A stretch of DNA of 64,000 nucleotides from Rhodospirillaceae bacterium (GTDB lineage: Bacteria > Pseudomonadota > Alphaproteobacteria > MPNO01 > UBA2964): assembly GCA_002709075.1 (NCBI GenBank), contig PAPV01000015.1, positions 108,122 to 172,121 of the forward strand, written 5' to 3'. The first letter of the stretch is position 1. Every line of letters starts with the position of its first letter. A model generated the notes under the pieces. The model ran no database searches. It worked only from the letters and a program-made list of their open reading frames with translations, and was not told where the DNA came from. Position numbers and translations under genes: made by a program. Below are positions 8,130-18,221 of this stretch, one piece after another.

Positions 8130-9941
8130 ATGGAACAACGCAACCTGATACTAGCCGCAGTCCTGTCCGTGGGCATACTTCTTCTTTGGCAATTTCTTTA
8201 TGAAATGCCAAGAATGGAGCAACATCGCTCTGAACTGGCCCGTCAGGCTGAACTTAAAAAAGAAACCTTACCAAACAAGCTTCGTCCCGAAGCGCCAAAT
8301 CAGACTCCAACAGGGCCAAAGGGAATACCACAACCTAACACAAATGTTTTACCGCCTACAACTCAACTAGCTCCAATACCGGGAGTGGCTCCTTCACAAG
8401 ACCTGATGAGAAGATCAGAAATTCAAAGAAGCGCCGCTATTTCCCGCGTTAAACGCCTGCAAATAGTGGGAGAACGCATCAAAGGTTCAATTTCTCTGAA
8501 TGGTGGTAGAATAGATGACCTTATTCTTAGAGGGTACCGAGAAACTGTAGATCCAAATAGCCCAGAAATTACTTTACTCTCACCAATTGGTGCGCCAAAA
8601 CCATATTATGCTCAGTTCGGATGGACAGCATTAGATAAAGACATATCACTTCCCAACGATACGACTGTCTGGAAGACCAATCGTAGTACCTTAACCCCGC
8701 AACAACCAGTCACTCTGACTTGGAATAATGGAAAAGGTTTAGTCTTCAAAAGAGTGATAAGCATCGACAAAAATTATTTATTCAAAATAACACAATTAGT
8801 TGAGAATAAAACCAGTAAATCCATTACATTGTATCCTTATGGTTTGATATCGCGAACCGATGTTCCAGAAACACTTGGTTTTTTTATATTACATGAAGGA
8901 TTAATAGGCGTTTTTAATGGAAATTTAGAAGAACTAGATTACGATGACTTGGAAGATACAAAAGTTGAAACTAGAACGTCGCAGGGTGGCTGGCTTGGAA
9001 TAACAGATAAATATTGGCTCATGGCTCTTATCCCTAATCAGAAGGAAAAATTTACGGGTTCCTTCCGCCATAATCTTACTGGAAACCGCCACAAATATCA
9101 GGCTGATTTTGTAGGACAAGGGAAAATTGTTCCAGCCAACAGTTCAGCCAGCACAACCCATCAAATTTTCGCTGGGGCAAAAGAAGTTAAATTGCTCGAT
9201 GGTTACAGTGAACAACACGGAATTATTCGATTTGATTTAGCGGTTGATTTTGGTTGGTTCTATTTCCTAACAAAACCAATATTTTACGTTCTTGAATATT
9301 TTTACAGATTACTTGGTAATTTTGGTCTTGGAATTTTACTTTTGACGGTTTTAATTAAACTAGCCTTTTTCCCACTTGCAAATAAATCCTACAGGGCCAT
9401 GAGCCGCATGAAACAACTTCAACCTAAAATGATGAAGCTTCGAGAACGGTATCCTGACAACAAGCAAAAGTTAAATGAGTCTATGATGAAGCTCTATCGT
9501 GAAGAAAAAGTTAATCCAGCGGCAGGTTGTCTTCCAATTATGATCCAGATACCGGTGTTTTTTGCCCTTTACAAGGTGTTGTTCGTAACGATCGAAATGC
9601 GACATGCTCCATTTTTTGGTTGGATTCAAGATCTTTCCGCTGCAGACCCAACTTCAATGTTCAATTTATTCGGCCTCATACCATGGAATCCGCCGGAAAT
9701 ACTTCTTATTGGTATATGGCCTTTACTAATGGGGCTAACAATGTGGTTACAGCAAAAATTAAATCCCGCACCGGCAGATCCTATTCAGCAGAAAATTTTT
9801 ATGTTTCTACCAATAGTTTTTACGTTTATGCTCGCTCGCTTTCCGGCCGGTTTAGTTATTTATTGGGCGTGGAATAACATCCTCTCAATTGCGCAGCAAT
9901 GGTATATCATGCGCCGCATGGGGGTAAAAATCGGCGGTTAG
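8130..9941 (+). CDS. yidC: membrane protein insertase YidC
   Basis: Inserts and folds inner-membrane proteins, alone or with SecYEG. It has 603 residues, the Gram-negative form: an N-terminal signal-anchor helix (about 7-25), a Pro/Gln-rich linker, a periplasmic beta-sandwich domain (about 100-370) and the C-terminal five-helix insertase core (about 375-595) with NPAAGCLPIMIQIPVFFALY and MSRMKQLQPKMMKLRERYP. Begins 21 bases after yidD and is followed by engB after 16 bases, consistent with one operon. Confidence 0.97.
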   Translation: MEQRNLILAAVLSVGILLLWQFLYEMPRMEQHRSELARQAELKKETLPNKLRPEAPNQTPTGPKGIPQPNTNVLPPTTQLAPIPGVAPSQDLMRRSEIQRSAAISRVKRLQIVGERIKGSISLNGGRIDDLILRGYRETVDPNSPEITLLSPIGAPKPYYAQFGWTALDKDISLPNDTTVWKTNRSTLTPQQPVTLTWNNGKGLVFKRVISIDKNYLFKITQLVENKTSKSITLYPYGLISRTDVPETLGFFILHEGLIGVFNGNLEELDYDDLEDTKVETRTSQGGWLGITDKYWLMALIPNQKEKFTGSFRHNLTGNRHKYQADFVGQGKIVPANSSASTTHQIFAGAKEVKLLDGYSEQHGIIRFDLAVDFGWFYFLTKPIFYVLEYFYRLLGNFGLGILLLTVLIKLAFFPLANKSYRAMSRMKQLQPKMMKLRERYPDNKQKLNESMMKLYREEKVNPAAGCLPIMIQIPVFFALYKVLFVTIEMRHAPFFGWIQDLSAADPTSMFNLFGLIPWNPPEILLIGIWPLLMGLTMWLQQKLNPAPADPIQQKIFMFLPIVFTFMLARFPAGLVIYWAWNNILSIAQQWYIMRRMGVKIGG

Positions 9942-9957
9942 GCCGTTTCGCATCAAA

Positions 9958-10623
9958 ATGACTGCTATAGCTGAACTTCATATTGAAGATACTGTCAGGG
10001 CTGAAACAGCTCGGCTGCTATTCGAAAAGGAATGTAAGTTTGTAGCAGGTGCAAATAATATAGACGTACTCCCCTTCAGCGAAAGCCCAGAGATTGCGTT
10101 TGCCGGACGCTCCAATGTCGGAAAATCTAGCTTGCTAAATGCACTAACTAGACAAACCAGGCTCGCTCGCACATCACAAACCCCAGGACGTACCCAACAG
10201 ATAAATTTTTTCGATTTGAGCGGAAAATTGATGCTGGTTGACTTACCAGGATATGGCTACGCTCGCGCATCCCGTTCCCGAATCAAAGGATGGAATAAAC
10301 TTATTCACCAATATCTTAGAGGTCGCCCCAATCTAATGCGAGTTTGTTTACTAATCGATTCCAGACATGGGTTAAAAAACAATGACGAAATGCTGATGGT
10401 CGAACTCGATAAAGCGGCGGTGATTTATCAGATAATACTAACAAAATGTGACAAAACTAGTGCTGCCAAAAGGCAAAGTATAATCAGCAACCTAATAAAA
10501 ACTTTTCCACAGCACCCTGCGGCCCATACTAGTATTTTAGAAACCAGCGCTGCAAAAGGGGATGGTTTGATAAAATTACGAAAAGAACTCGCAGCGCTGG
10601 CTGTATCTGCAAAATTCGGATAA
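9958..10623 (+). CDS. engB: ribosome biogenesis GTP-binding protein YihA/YsxC
   Basis: GTPase needed for late 50S ribosomal subunit assembly. It has 221 residues. G1 GRSNVGKSSLLNAL, a Thr-containing switch I followed by TPGRTQQINFF, G3 DLPGYGYA, and G4 TKCDK are all visible. A short N-terminal extension precedes the domain, as is usual in alphaproteobacteria. It sits between yidC and argB in the same direction with 16- and 9-base gaps, so it is likely cotranscribed. Confidence 0.96.
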   Translation: MTAIAELHIEDTVRAETARLLFEKECKFVAGANNIDVLPFSESPEIAFAGRSNVGKSSLLNALTRQTRLARTSQTPGRTQQINFFDLSGKLMLVDLPGYGYARASRSRIKGWNKLIHQYLRGRPNLMRVCLLIDSRHGLKNNDEMLMVELDKAAVIYQIILTKCDKTSAAKRQSIISNLIKTFPQHPAAHTSILETSAAKGDGLIKLRKELAALAVSAKFG

Positions 10624-10632
10624 AATTGAAAA

Positions 10633-11598
10633 ATGAGTGAAAGAAGAGAAGCGCAAAAAGCGACAGATGAGCAAACCATGAAAAACCACTGGATAACAAA
10701 AGCAGCAACTTTATCAGAAGCGTTACCTTACTTGCAAAAGTATGCCGGCAAAACATTCGTGATTAAATATGGCGGCCACGCAATGGGAAACAGGCTCCTT
10801 AGAAAACAATTCGCAAACGATGTTGTTTTGATGAAGCATGTAGGCATCAAACCGATCGTTGTGCACGGTGGGGGGCCTCAAATTGGTAATATGTTAGAAA
10901 GGCTAAATATTAAAAGTACTTTCGTGGATGGTCTTCGGGTTACAGATCAAGAAACCATTGAGATCGTGGAAATGGTTCTAGCCGGCAATATAAACAAAAA
11001 AATTGTGACTGCAATAAACGACGCAGGGGGGACCGCAGTTGGGCTTTCTGGAAAAGACGGTCAACTAATCCAAGCGAGAAAGCTCCAACAACGAACTGAT
11101 GGAAACCAATGCAATAACAAAAAAGATTTCGATTTAGGATTTGTTGGGGAACCATCACATATTAACACAGGCGTACTGAACGCTCTCACAAATACTGAAC
11201 TCATTCCGGTAATCGCGCCGATTGGCATTGGTGAGGATTCCACAACATTTAATATCAATGCAGATACAGTTGCCGGTGCTGTAGCTTCAGCCATTTGTGC
11301 GGAGAGACTTTTGATGCTTACTGATGTTGCGGGTGTACTTAACAAAGATGGGGAGTTAATTGCTGAAATGTCATCAAAACAAGTTGAGGCTTACAAAATT
11401 GATGGCACAATCCATGGTGGCATGATCCCCAAAGTGGATACGTGCCTTAAAACTATCAAAAACGGAGTTGATGCAGCTGTGATACTCGATGGTAGAGTTT
11501 CACATGCATTAATTCTTGAAATTTTCACAGAACACGGTGCCGGAACTATTTTAAGAAATACTGGTGAAAAAAGCAGAGAAAAACATGGATGTTCTTGA
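10633..11598 (+). CDS. argB: acetylglutamate kinase
   Basis: Phosphorylates N-acetylglutamate, the second step of arginine synthesis. It has 321 residues, slightly longer than the usual ~300 because of a short N-terminal leader and tail. VIKYGGHAMGN (ATP/phosphate loop), HGGGPQIGNML and GLSGKDGQL (substrate site) and INADTVAGAVA are conserved. ATG at 10633 is chosen; an in-frame ATG at 10678 is an alternative. The downstream phosphatase gene starts inside its last codons. The engB-argB order is common in alphaproteobacteria. Confidence 0.96.
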   Translation: MSERREAQKATDEQTMKNHWITKAATLSEALPYLQKYAGKTFVIKYGGHAMGNRLLRKQFANDVVLMKHVGIKPIVVHGGGPQIGNMLERLNIKSTFVDGLRVTDQETIEIVEMVLAGNINKKIVTAINDAGGTAVGLSGKDGQLIQARKLQQRTDGNQCNNKKDFDLGFVGEPSHINTGVLNALTNTELIPVIAPIGIGEDSTTFNINADTVAGAVASAICAERLLMLTDVAGVLNKDGELIAEMSSKQVEAYKIDGTIHGGMIPKVDTCLKTIKNGVDAAVILDGRVSHALILEIFTEHGAGTILRNTGEKSREKHGCS

Positions 11599-12298
11599 CG
11601 TTGATAACCTCGTTAATATCAACGGAATAGTTTTTGACCTAGATGGCACACTGATTGACACACTACCTGACATTTTGTCTGCATTGAATCGTGTAATGGT
11701 AAGCGAAGGTTTTCGCAAAATCAATTTTCAAGAAGCCCGTAGGTTAGTAGGTGGGGGAGCACAAAATCTTGTTGAAGAGGCTTTTGCCACAATAGGAGAA
11801 AATAAAGAAAACCCGACTATAAAATCAGCATTCGAAAAATTTATCAAATGTTATGAGAAGGAACCAGCTGTAAAATCAACTCTATTTTCCAACGTTGAAG
11901 ATTTTCTTCAAATTTCACATAAAAATGGCATAAAACTAGGTATTTGCACAAACAAACCTATAGGGCTAACACAACTGATCATTAAAGAAATGAAATTAAT
12001 AAACTACTTTGGTGACGCGGTTATTGGGGGGGATTCGTTAGATGTAAGAAAACCTAATGCAATTCACCTTTACGAGACAATCAAACAAATGGGCACCCCT
12101 GTCAGTCATACGGTAATGGTGGGCGATAGTGAGACGGATGTCAAGACAGCCCGCAATGCAGGAGTACCAATAATCTTGGTAGATTTCGGCTACTCCATAT
12201 TGCCGCCAAGTCAAATGGGGGCCGATGCGATAATTTCATCATTTTTAGAACTACCAGCGGCCTTAATGAGAATTAATGAGACCAAAATGTCACATTGA
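11585..12298 (+). CDS. HAD-family phosphatase, phosphoglycolate phosphatase-like
   Basis: A 237-residue HAD subfamily IA hydrolase. Motif I FDLDGTLIDTLPDI supplies the nucleophile Asp and the acid/base Asp; motif II is around GICTNKP; motif III/IV is KPNAIHLYETI and MVGDSETDV. Phosphoglycolate phosphatase (Gph) is the closest functional guess, removing a photorespiration- or repair-derived inhibitor, but many substrates are possible. The ATG at 11585 overlaps the argB end by 14 bases; a GTG at 11564 would extend it by 7 residues. Confidence 0.85.
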   Translation: MDVLDVDNLVNINGIVFDLDGTLIDTLPDILSALNRVMVSEGFRKINFQEARRLVGGGAQNLVEEAFATIGENKENPTIKSAFEKFIKCYEKEPAVKSTLFSNVEDFLQISHKNGIKLGICTNKPIGLTQLIIKEMKLINYFGDAVIGGDSLDVRKPNAIHLYETIKQMGTPVSHTVMVGDSETDVKTARNAGVPIILVDFGYSILPPSQMGADAIISSFLELPAALMRINETKMSH

Positions 12299-12516
12299 CA
12301 TTAGTAAAAATTAATTGCCCTCGCCTTCCTTTTTCTTTCAGGAAGATCTACTTTTGCTTATGGATTTTTACCGGCAGTAATCTTATCATCACCTAATTAG
12401 TCTAAATTAAAACAAATCAATTTTGATAGCTTTCACCAGAAAAAATAATGATTATTACAATCCTGAATAATTTTTCTTACCCTTTCATTTACACAAAAAA
12501 TTGAAAGTAAAAAATT

Positions 12517-13203
12517 ATGACGTCATCTCAAATAGAACAGAGTCTAAAGCACATAAACTGTTGGATTTTTGACCTAGATAATACTTTGTATCCAATAACA
12601 AAAAGTATGTTGTCACAACTTGATGACCATATGTCAAATTTTGTGGCGAAATTCCTTAACGTAAATGTAACCGAAGCACGGCAAATTCAAAAAAACTATT
12701 TTAGAAAATACGGTCTGACATTAAGGGGCTTGATGTTAAACCATGGGCTAGATCCAAAAGAATTTTTTAATGCGATTGGACCAATGGATCTTAATGAAGT
12801 TTATCCAAATCCTGATTTGGGACGTGCAATTAAAACCCTACCAGGAAGAAAAATCATATACACAAATTCATCATCTCACCATGCGCAATTGGTCCTGGAT
12901 CGTCTTGGCTTTCCAGAGGTTTTTGATGCTATATTTGATATTACTGCAGCGAACTATATTCCTAAACCTGCAGTGGAAGCATATGAACATTTGTGTTCTT
13001 TGTACAAAATCAATCCCAAAAAAGCCGCAATGGTTGATGACATTGTGAAAAATTTGGAACCAGCAGCGTCACTGGGCATGACCACTATCTGGATGCAAAC
13101 AAACACAGAATGGGCTCAAAACAGTGCTACTTATAAAAATATTCATTTTGTTACCGATGATATTGGTCAATGGACTCAAAAAATGGGGAGACTGAGCAGT
13201 TGA
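12517..13203 (+). CDS. pyrimidine 5'-nucleotidase, HAD superfamily
   Basis: A 228-residue HAD-IA hydrolase of the Sdt1/PHM8-like pyrimidine 5'-nucleotidase group. WIFDLDNTLYPI is motif I with the N-in-place-of-G variant typical of that group, IIYTNSSSHHAQLVLDRLG is motif II, PKPAVEAYEHL motif III, and MVDDIVKNLEPA motif IV. Probably dephosphorylates UMP/CMP or related nucleotides in the cytosol. It lies just upstream of dapD, an arrangement I recall from many alphaproteobacteria. A 218-base gap upstream provides its own promoter region. Confidence 0.87.
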   Translation: MTSSQIEQSLKHINCWIFDLDNTLYPITKSMLSQLDDHMSNFVAKFLNVNVTEARQIQKNYFRKYGLTLRGLMLNHGLDPKEFFNAIGPMDLNEVYPNPDLGRAIKTLPGRKIIYTNSSSHHAQLVLDRLGFPEVFDAIFDITAANYIPKPAVEAYEHLCSLYKINPKKAAMVDDIVKNLEPAASLGMTTIWMQTNTEWAQNSATYKNIHFVTDDIGQWTQKMGRLSS

Positions 13204-13281
13204 CAGAACCCGAGAGAAAATTATCCTCAACTCAGTTTTATTAGGATGACTTAGGCTTACCTGGATTTATAGAGAAATCAA

Positions 13282-14142
13282 ATGAATCAAGAAAAACTTG
13301 AACAAGTTATTAATGATGCGTGGGAAATTAAAGATGACATTAAAACAAATACAACAGGACAAATAGCAGAAGCTATAGAGGGTGCTCTTCAAGGTCTTGA
13401 CGATGGAAGCTTTAGGGTAGCTGAAAAGTCAAAACAGGGTAAGTGGATAGTAAACCAATGGTTAAAAAAAGCAGTTTTGTTATCATTTCGAATCTACGAT
13501 AATACGTCGATCTCAGGTGGACCAACTGACCCCACTCGTGGAGAAACCCCTTGGTATGACAAAGTTAGTCCAAAATTCGCAGGTTGGAATAATCAGCGTT
13601 TTCAAGATGCTGGATTTCGCGCGGTGCCTAATTGCACTGTAAGGTATGGTGCATTTATAGGATCTGGGGTGGTTTTGATGCCAAGCTTTATTAATATAGG
13701 TGCATTCGTTGATGAAGGCACTATGGTAGATACCTGGGCGACTATTGGATCATGCGCGCAAATTGGCAAAAACTGTCATATTTCTGGCGGTGCAGGAATA
13801 GGCGGAGTTCTTGAGCCGCTACAAGCAGAACCAGTTATTATCGGAGACAACTGTTTTATTGGTGCACGCTCTGAGGTTGCAGAAGGTGTAATCTTAGAAG
13901 ATGGGGCTGTTTTATCCATGGGTGTATTTCTTGGCGCGTCAACTAAAATTATCGACCGTGATAGTGGTGAAATAATGACCGGCCGGGTGCCAGAAAATTC
14001 TGTGGTTGTTCCTGGAACTATAGCAGGAAAAATCATGGAAAATGGAGATCCTGGACCCTCACTTTATTGTGCTGTAATTGTTAAAAAGGTAGATGAAAAA
14101 ACTCGAGCACGAACCTCCATAAACGATTTGTTGCGCGATTGA
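13282..14142 (+). CDS. dapD: 2,3,4,5-tetrahydropyridine-2,6-dicarboxylate N-succinyltransferase
   Basis: Succinylates tetrahydrodipicolinate in the succinylase branch of DAP/lysine synthesis. It has 286 residues, normal length. The left-handed beta-helix hexapeptide repeats run through the middle ([57 protein letters not shown]). Its TGA stop overlaps the TTG start of dapE (ATTGA), giving tight translational coupling of consecutive pathway steps. Confidence 0.98.
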   Translation: MNQEKLEQVINDAWEIKDDIKTNTTGQIAEAIEGALQGLDDGSFRVAEKSKQGKWIVNQWLKKAVLLSFRIYDNTSISGGPTDPTRGETPWYDKVSPKFAGWNNQRFQDAGFRAVPNCTVRYGAFIGSGVVLMPSFINIGAFVDEGTMVDTWATIGSCAQIGKNCHISGGAGIGGVLEPLQAEPVIIGDNCFIGARSEVAEGVILEDGAVLSMGVFLGASTKIIDRDSGEIMTGRVPENSVVVPGTIAGKIMENGDPGPSLYCAVIVKKVDEKTRARTSINDLLRD

Positions 14143-15299
14143 CAGTAAAAGTGGACCCGGTCGATCTTGCTCAAAGGCTAATTCGCTGTAAAAGCGTTAC
14201 TCCTTCTGACGACGGCGCTCTAAATTTACTTCAAGAAGTTCTAGAACAAATTGGTTTCGTTTGCTATCGAAGAACTTTCGAAGATACTGACTCCCCGCCA
14301 GTAGACAATCTATATGCACGGCTGGGCATCCATGAACCGAATTTTTGTTTTGCTGGTCATACTGATGTTGTTCCAATCGGCAATCCTGATCAATGGACTG
14401 TAGATCCTTTTGGAGGAGAAATCAAAAATGGGAAAGTTTATGGACGCGGCGCAACCGATATGAAATCTGCAATCGCTAGCTTCGTTGCAGCAGTATCAGA
14501 ATTTACTTGCGAAAGAGGTAATAATTTTTGCGGTTCATTGTCGCTATTAATCACTGGGGATGAGGAAGGACCTTCCATCAACGGAACTAGAAAAATGCTA
14601 AAGTGGATGAAAGATTCTGGCGAAATAATTAATGACTGCATCGTAGGCGAACCAACGAATCCAAACAACCTAGGAGAAATGATTAAAATTGGACGTCGGG
14701 GATCTTTATCTGGGTGGCTAACTGTTTTTGGAACACAAGGGCATGCTGCATATCCACATCTTGCGAACAATCCAATTCCAAGAATATTGAAAATAGCGAC
14801 ATTGATGATGGAAGAGCCAATAGATAATGGCACTGAGCATTTTCAGCCGACAAGTCTGCAGATTACTTCAATTGATGTTGGAAACAAAGCCACTAACGTA
14901 ATACCTTCAGAAGGGAGGTTAACCTTTAATATCCGTTTTAATGATAAACATACAGGGAAATCACTAATGGATTGGGTGCGCCGCCGTTGCGAGAAAACCT
15001 GCAAGAATTTTGATTTAAAATTTCAACTTTCAGGTGAGGCCTTTCTTACCCCACCCGGAAAACTGAGCGATCTCATCACTGCTGCTGTCCAAAAGGTTAT
15101 GGGAAAAAATCCTGAATTAAGCACCACAGGTGGTACCTCTGATGCTCGCTTTATAAAAGATTTTTGTGACGTCGCAGAATTCGGCTTAGTGAGCCAAACT
15201 ATGCATAAACTGGACGAATGCGCAAAGATTGAAGATATACATTATCTGTCAGAGATTTATAAAAATGTTCTCGACGGGTATTTTTCACCCAGACCATAA
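14139..15299 (+). CDS. dapE: succinyl-diaminopimelate desuccinylase
   Basis: Zinc-dependent M20 peptidase-family enzyme that hydrolyses N-succinyl-LL-DAP. It has 386 residues. Metal ligands and catalytic residues are visible: [30 protein letters not shown] (catalytic Glu pair), and near the C-terminus TMHKLDECA. The start is TTG at 14139, overlapping the dapD stop by 4 bases; no ATG is near the conserved [17 protein letters not shown]. Expression probably depends on dapD translation. Confidence 0.97.
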   Translation: MTVKVDPVDLAQRLIRCKSVTPSDDGALNLLQEVLEQIGFVCYRRTFEDTDSPPVDNLYARLGIHEPNFCFAGHTDVVPIGNPDQWTVDPFGGEIKNGKVYGRGATDMKSAIASFVAAVSEFTCERGNNFCGSLSLLITGDEEGPSINGTRKMLKWMKDSGEIINDCIVGEPTNPNNLGEMIKIGRRGSLSGWLTVFGTQGHAAYPHLANNPIPRILKIATLMMEEPIDNGTEHFQPTSLQITSIDVGNKATNVIPSEGRLTFNIRFNDKHTGKSLMDWVRRRCEKTCKNFDLKFQLSGEAFLTPPGKLSDLITAAVQKVMGKNPELSTTGGTSDARFIKDFCDVAEFGLVSQTMHKLDECAKIEDIHYLSEIYKNVLDGYFSPRP

Positions 15300-15304
15300 A
15301 GTCA

Positions 15305-15898
15305 ATGTTTGATATCAAAAAAACAATAAGAAATCTTTATGGGGCTTGGTTATTAGTCTGTTTTAATCGCACTGGATTATCATTTTTTGCAAACTCCTCT
15401 ACAGAATTTTGGCGTTCCTTTCAAGCTGCAATCCTTTGTGCTCCCATTTATTTAATGCTTTTAATAATGCGCTATACGCATATCGAAGTGGGAGTTCCAA
15501 TTCTAGCTGCTACAATCATATATGCGTTAAGTTATATTATCAGTTGGTTTGCGTTTCCTTATGCAATGTTTCACGGAACAAGAATTATAAATCGACAAAG
15601 ATTCTTTTTTCGTTATATTTCCGCTTACAACTGGGCAACAGCACTTCAGTTCTCTGCTCTACTTGCAATAGCAACCATCGCTCACAATACCCTGATTGCA
15701 CCAGTATTTTCTGGGTTTCTCACACTAGCTCTTATCATCGCAATTTTCATATACAAGGGCTTCATCGCCTATGTAAGCTTAGAGATAGATATTCGAAGAA
15801 CAATCATGCTTGTGCTTTTTGATTTTATAATCGCCCTTTTGTTCGAAGGCTGGACATTACGTCTTCTTCAAGCAACACCCGAGACCTCTGTCGGATAA
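15305..15898 (+). CDS. conserved-type integral membrane protein, function unknown
   Basis: A 197-residue hydrophobic protein with about five membrane segments (around residues 40-57, 65-88, 105-125, 130-150 and 165-185) and a basic interior loop (HGTRIINRQRFFFRYIS). I do not recognise a named family. It begins 5 bases after dapE, so it is probably the third gene of the dapD-dapE operon. Its 3' end overlaps the convergent truA gene by 31 bases, so transcription of the two must collide or terminate within coding sequence. Confidence 0.75.
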   Translation: MFDIKKTIRNLYGAWLLVCFNRTGLSFFANSSTEFWRSFQAAILCAPIYLMLLIMRYTHIEVGVPILAATIIYALSYIISWFAFPYAMFHGTRIINRQRFFFRYISAYNWATALQFSALLAIATIAHNTLIAPVFSGFLTLALIIAIFIYKGFIAYVSLEIDIRRTIMLVLFDFIIALLFEGWTLRLLQATPETSVG

Positions 15899-16626
15899 AC
15901 GACATCGACCAAGAAAAGACCTCTGGGAGGAGCAGTTTCGCCTCCTTTGGAACGATCCCGCGAGAGCAAAGCGTTTTTCACATCAATTTCTGTCCATTTT
16001 CCTTCACCAACCAACCGCAATGTTCCAACAAAATTACGAATTTGGTGATGCAAAAATGATGGTGCTCTTGCTGAAACAGTCACTAAATCTTCAACGCGAG
16101 CTACTGAGAGCGCTGTGAGCGTTCTTACTGGTGATTTTGCCTGACACATAGCAGCTCTAAAAGTAGTAAAATCGTGTTCGCCGACCAAAACTTGTGCCGC
16201 CTTGTTCATAGAGTCTACATCCAGCCACTTTTGCAAATGCCACACTCGCCCTGCGTCTAGAGCCGGTGGTGGGCGACGATTTAAAATCTTATAAACATAC
16301 GATCTTTCAGTTGCTGAAAAGCGTGCATTAAATTTACAGCTGACAACATGAGCCGATATTATTGAGATAGACTGTGATCTCAAATGTGCATTCAATGCAT
16401 CACGAACTATTTCAGCCTTTGTATCACGATTAAGGTCAAAATGCGCTGCCTGCCTGAGCGCGTGAACGCCGGCATCCGTTCTACCAGCACCGAATACGCT
16501 AACTCTTTCCCCACAAAATTTATGTATAGCGTCCTCAATTGATTGTTGAATTGATGATCCATTTTTTTGTCTTTGCCAACCGACATATCCATACCCATCA
16601 TATTCTATCCTTAGGCACCAACGCAT
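15868..16626 (-). CDS. truA: tRNA pseudouridine(38-40) synthase
   Basis: Converts uridines 38-40 in the tRNA anticodon arm to pseudouridine. It has 252 residues. RIEYDGYGYVGWQRQ at the N-terminus, the catalytic motif GAGRTDAGVHAL with the nucleophilic Asp, and HHQIRNFVGTL in the C-terminal half are all family signatures. The ATG overlaps the fmt stop by one base (TAATG on the minus strand), so it is coupled to def-fmt. Confidence 0.97.
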   Translation of the reverse strand: MRWCLRIEYDGYGYVGWQRQKNGSSIQQSIEDAIHKFCGERVSVFGAGRTDAGVHALRQAAHFDLNRDTKAEIVRDALNAHLRSQSISIISAHVVSCKFNARFSATERSYVYKILNRRPPPALDAGRVWHLQKWLDVDSMNKAAQVLVGEHDFTTFRAAMCQAKSPVRTLTALSVARVEDLVTVSARAPSFLHHQIRNFVGTLRLVGEGKWTEIDVKNALLSRDRSKGGETAPPRGLFLVDVVYPTEVSGVA

Positions 16627-17549
16627 TAATTATTAACTCCAAGTAAGGTTCCTGGAGAAATATGGAAACCACGAAGGAAATCCATTCCAGCTAACGGCTT
16701 TCTTCCCGCTCGTTGAACCTTTTCTAAGCGAAGGGCGTCGCATCCACATGCTATAGTTAAAGAGTTATCAATAACCTTTCCAGCCATTCCTTCACCATCT
16801 ACTACCTTGGCACTAAGGATCCGTATGCGTTCTCCCGAATATTCAAACCAGCAACCGGGACGTGGGTATAACGCTCTAATGTTTCTTTCAATTTGAGACG
16901 CAGATAATGCCCAATCAATTAACCCTTCATCACGCAACAACTTTTTTGCGTAAGTTGCTTTTGTATGATCTTGAGGAGTTGGAGATATTGTTTCCAAAAG
17001 AATTCCTGAAAGAGCATCTATTATTAGATTTGAACCTAATTCTGCTAAGTCGGTTTGGAGATCTACGGCAGTAATTCCCCGCTCTATTGGCCAAGTTTGT
17101 TTCATAAGCACAGAACCCGTATCCAATCCATCATCCATTTGTATTATTGATACGCCAGTTTCCTTATCTCCAGCCATTATGGCTCTCTGCACAGGTGCAG
17201 CACCTCGCCAACGCGGTAAGAGGGAAACATGGATGTTAATACACCCAAACTTCGGCGCTTTTAATATCTCTGGCGGCAGTATCAGTCCGTAACCTACAAC
17301 AACTGCAATGTCAGATTTTAGTTGATAAAACTCTTCCTGAGCCGATTTGCACCTCAATGAGGCAACGGGTTTAACACAGACCCCAAGCTCCTCAGCTCGA
17401 ACTTGAACAGGCGACGGGCTTAGCCTCTGCCCTCTTCCTGCTGGCCTCGGAGGTTGCGTGTAAGCGCACAGAATTTCGTGTTCCGATCCTGAAAGCTTAT
17501 TCAGTGTAGGGAGAGCTAAAGAGGGCGTCCCCATAAAAACAATCTTCAT
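16626..17549 (-). CDS. fmt: methionyl-tRNA formyltransferase
   Basis: Formylates initiator Met-tRNA using 10-formyl-THF. It has 307 residues: N-terminal formyltransferase domain with MKIVFMGTPSLALP, the active-site run NIHVSLLPRWRGAAPVQRAI and DDGLDTGSVLMK (catalytic Asn, His, Asp), then a C-terminal OB-like domain (about 200-305). It lies 10 bases downstream of def and overlaps truA by one base: the conserved def-fmt pair. Confidence 0.97.
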   Translation of the reverse strand: MKIVFMGTPSLALPTLNKLSGSEHEILCAYTQPPRPAGRGQRLSPSPVQVRAEELGVCVKPVASLRCKSAQEEFYQLKSDIAVVVGYGLILPPEILKAPKFGCINIHVSLLPRWRGAAPVQRAIMAGDKETGVSIIQMDDGLDTGSVLMKQTWPIERGITAVDLQTDLAELGSNLIIDALSGILLETISPTPQDHTKATYAKKLLRDEGLIDWALSASQIERNIRALYPRPGCWFEYSGERIRILSAKVVDGEGMAGKVIDNSLTIACGCDALRLEKVQRAGRKPLAGMDFLRGFHISPGTLLGVNN

Positions 17550-17559
17550 GGGAATATTA

Positions 17560-18075
17560 TCACTTTTTATAAGTCCTTTTGTTTTTCTTTAGTTTACGCA
17601 TAATCATATTTTTCTTTATTTGTGAAATGCGATCGACAAAAAGTAAACCGTCAAGATGATCAATCTCGTGCTGAATACAAACCGAGCTCAGCCCCTCCGC
17701 TTTAATTTCTTGTGGTATGTTGTTTTCATCCCTGAACAGAACTCTAACTGTCTCAGCCCTTTCCACTGCAATGTATTGTTCCGGAAAGGACAAACACCCC
17801 TCCTCCTGTTTTATAATTGTGTCGGATGACTCTAAAATTTTTGGATTTATGATTTTTAGTGGCGAACGTTTTCCCTCATCATTAGAAACGTCCATCACTA
17901 TTATCCTGCTGGTGATGCCGATTTGAGGTGCCGCTAGTCCAACGCCCGGAGCAGCGTACATTGTCTCAAGCATATCATCCATTAAAGCGCGTAATTTATT
18001 GTCAAATTCCTCCACAGGAGTGCATACTCTTCTTAGTCTAGGGTCTGGCGCTTTTATAATTGGTAATATAGCCAT
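17560..18075 (-). CDS. def: peptide deformylase
   Basis: Metalloenzyme that removes the N-formyl group from nascent proteins. It has 171 residues. All three motifs are intact: GVGLAAPQIG, EEGCLSFPE (Cys metal ligand) and QHEIDHLDG (two His ligands and the catalytic Glu). The basic C-terminal tail (KKNMIMRKLKKNKR) is slightly unusual but consistent with ribosome binding. First gene of def-fmt-truA; the promoter must lie in 18076-18221, shared with divergent rmuC. Confidence 0.97.
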   Translation of the reverse strand: MAILPIIKAPDPRLRRVCTPVEEFDNKLRALMDDMLETMYAAPGVGLAAPQIGITSRIIVMDVSNDEGKRSPLKIINPKILESSDTIIKQEEGCLSFPEQYIAVERAETVRVLFRDENNIPQEIKAEGLSSVCIQHEIDHLDGLLFVDRISQIKKNMIMRKLKKNKRTYKK

Positions 18076-18221
18076 AGATATTACAGATACTGATTATTTG
18101 TATTGCTTCATTACGTAAGACGCGATGTTCCCCTCGTCAAGTTGTCGGAATGTATTAACAATGATTCGATTTAGCCGTGATATAATTTAAGAGTTTAAAA
18201 AATCTAAATTGTTTTGACTAA

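Noticed and set aside
12339..12360. CTTCCT/AGGAAG hairpin in the 12299-12516 gap
   Set aside because: Short, with a 9-base pyrimidine loop and no clear T-run; the rest of the gap shows nothing distinctive.
15409..15822. 137-residue plus-strand ORF inside the unknown membrane protein
   Set aside because: Out-of-frame shadow; the 197-residue frame has regular hydrophobic helices and follows dapE closely.
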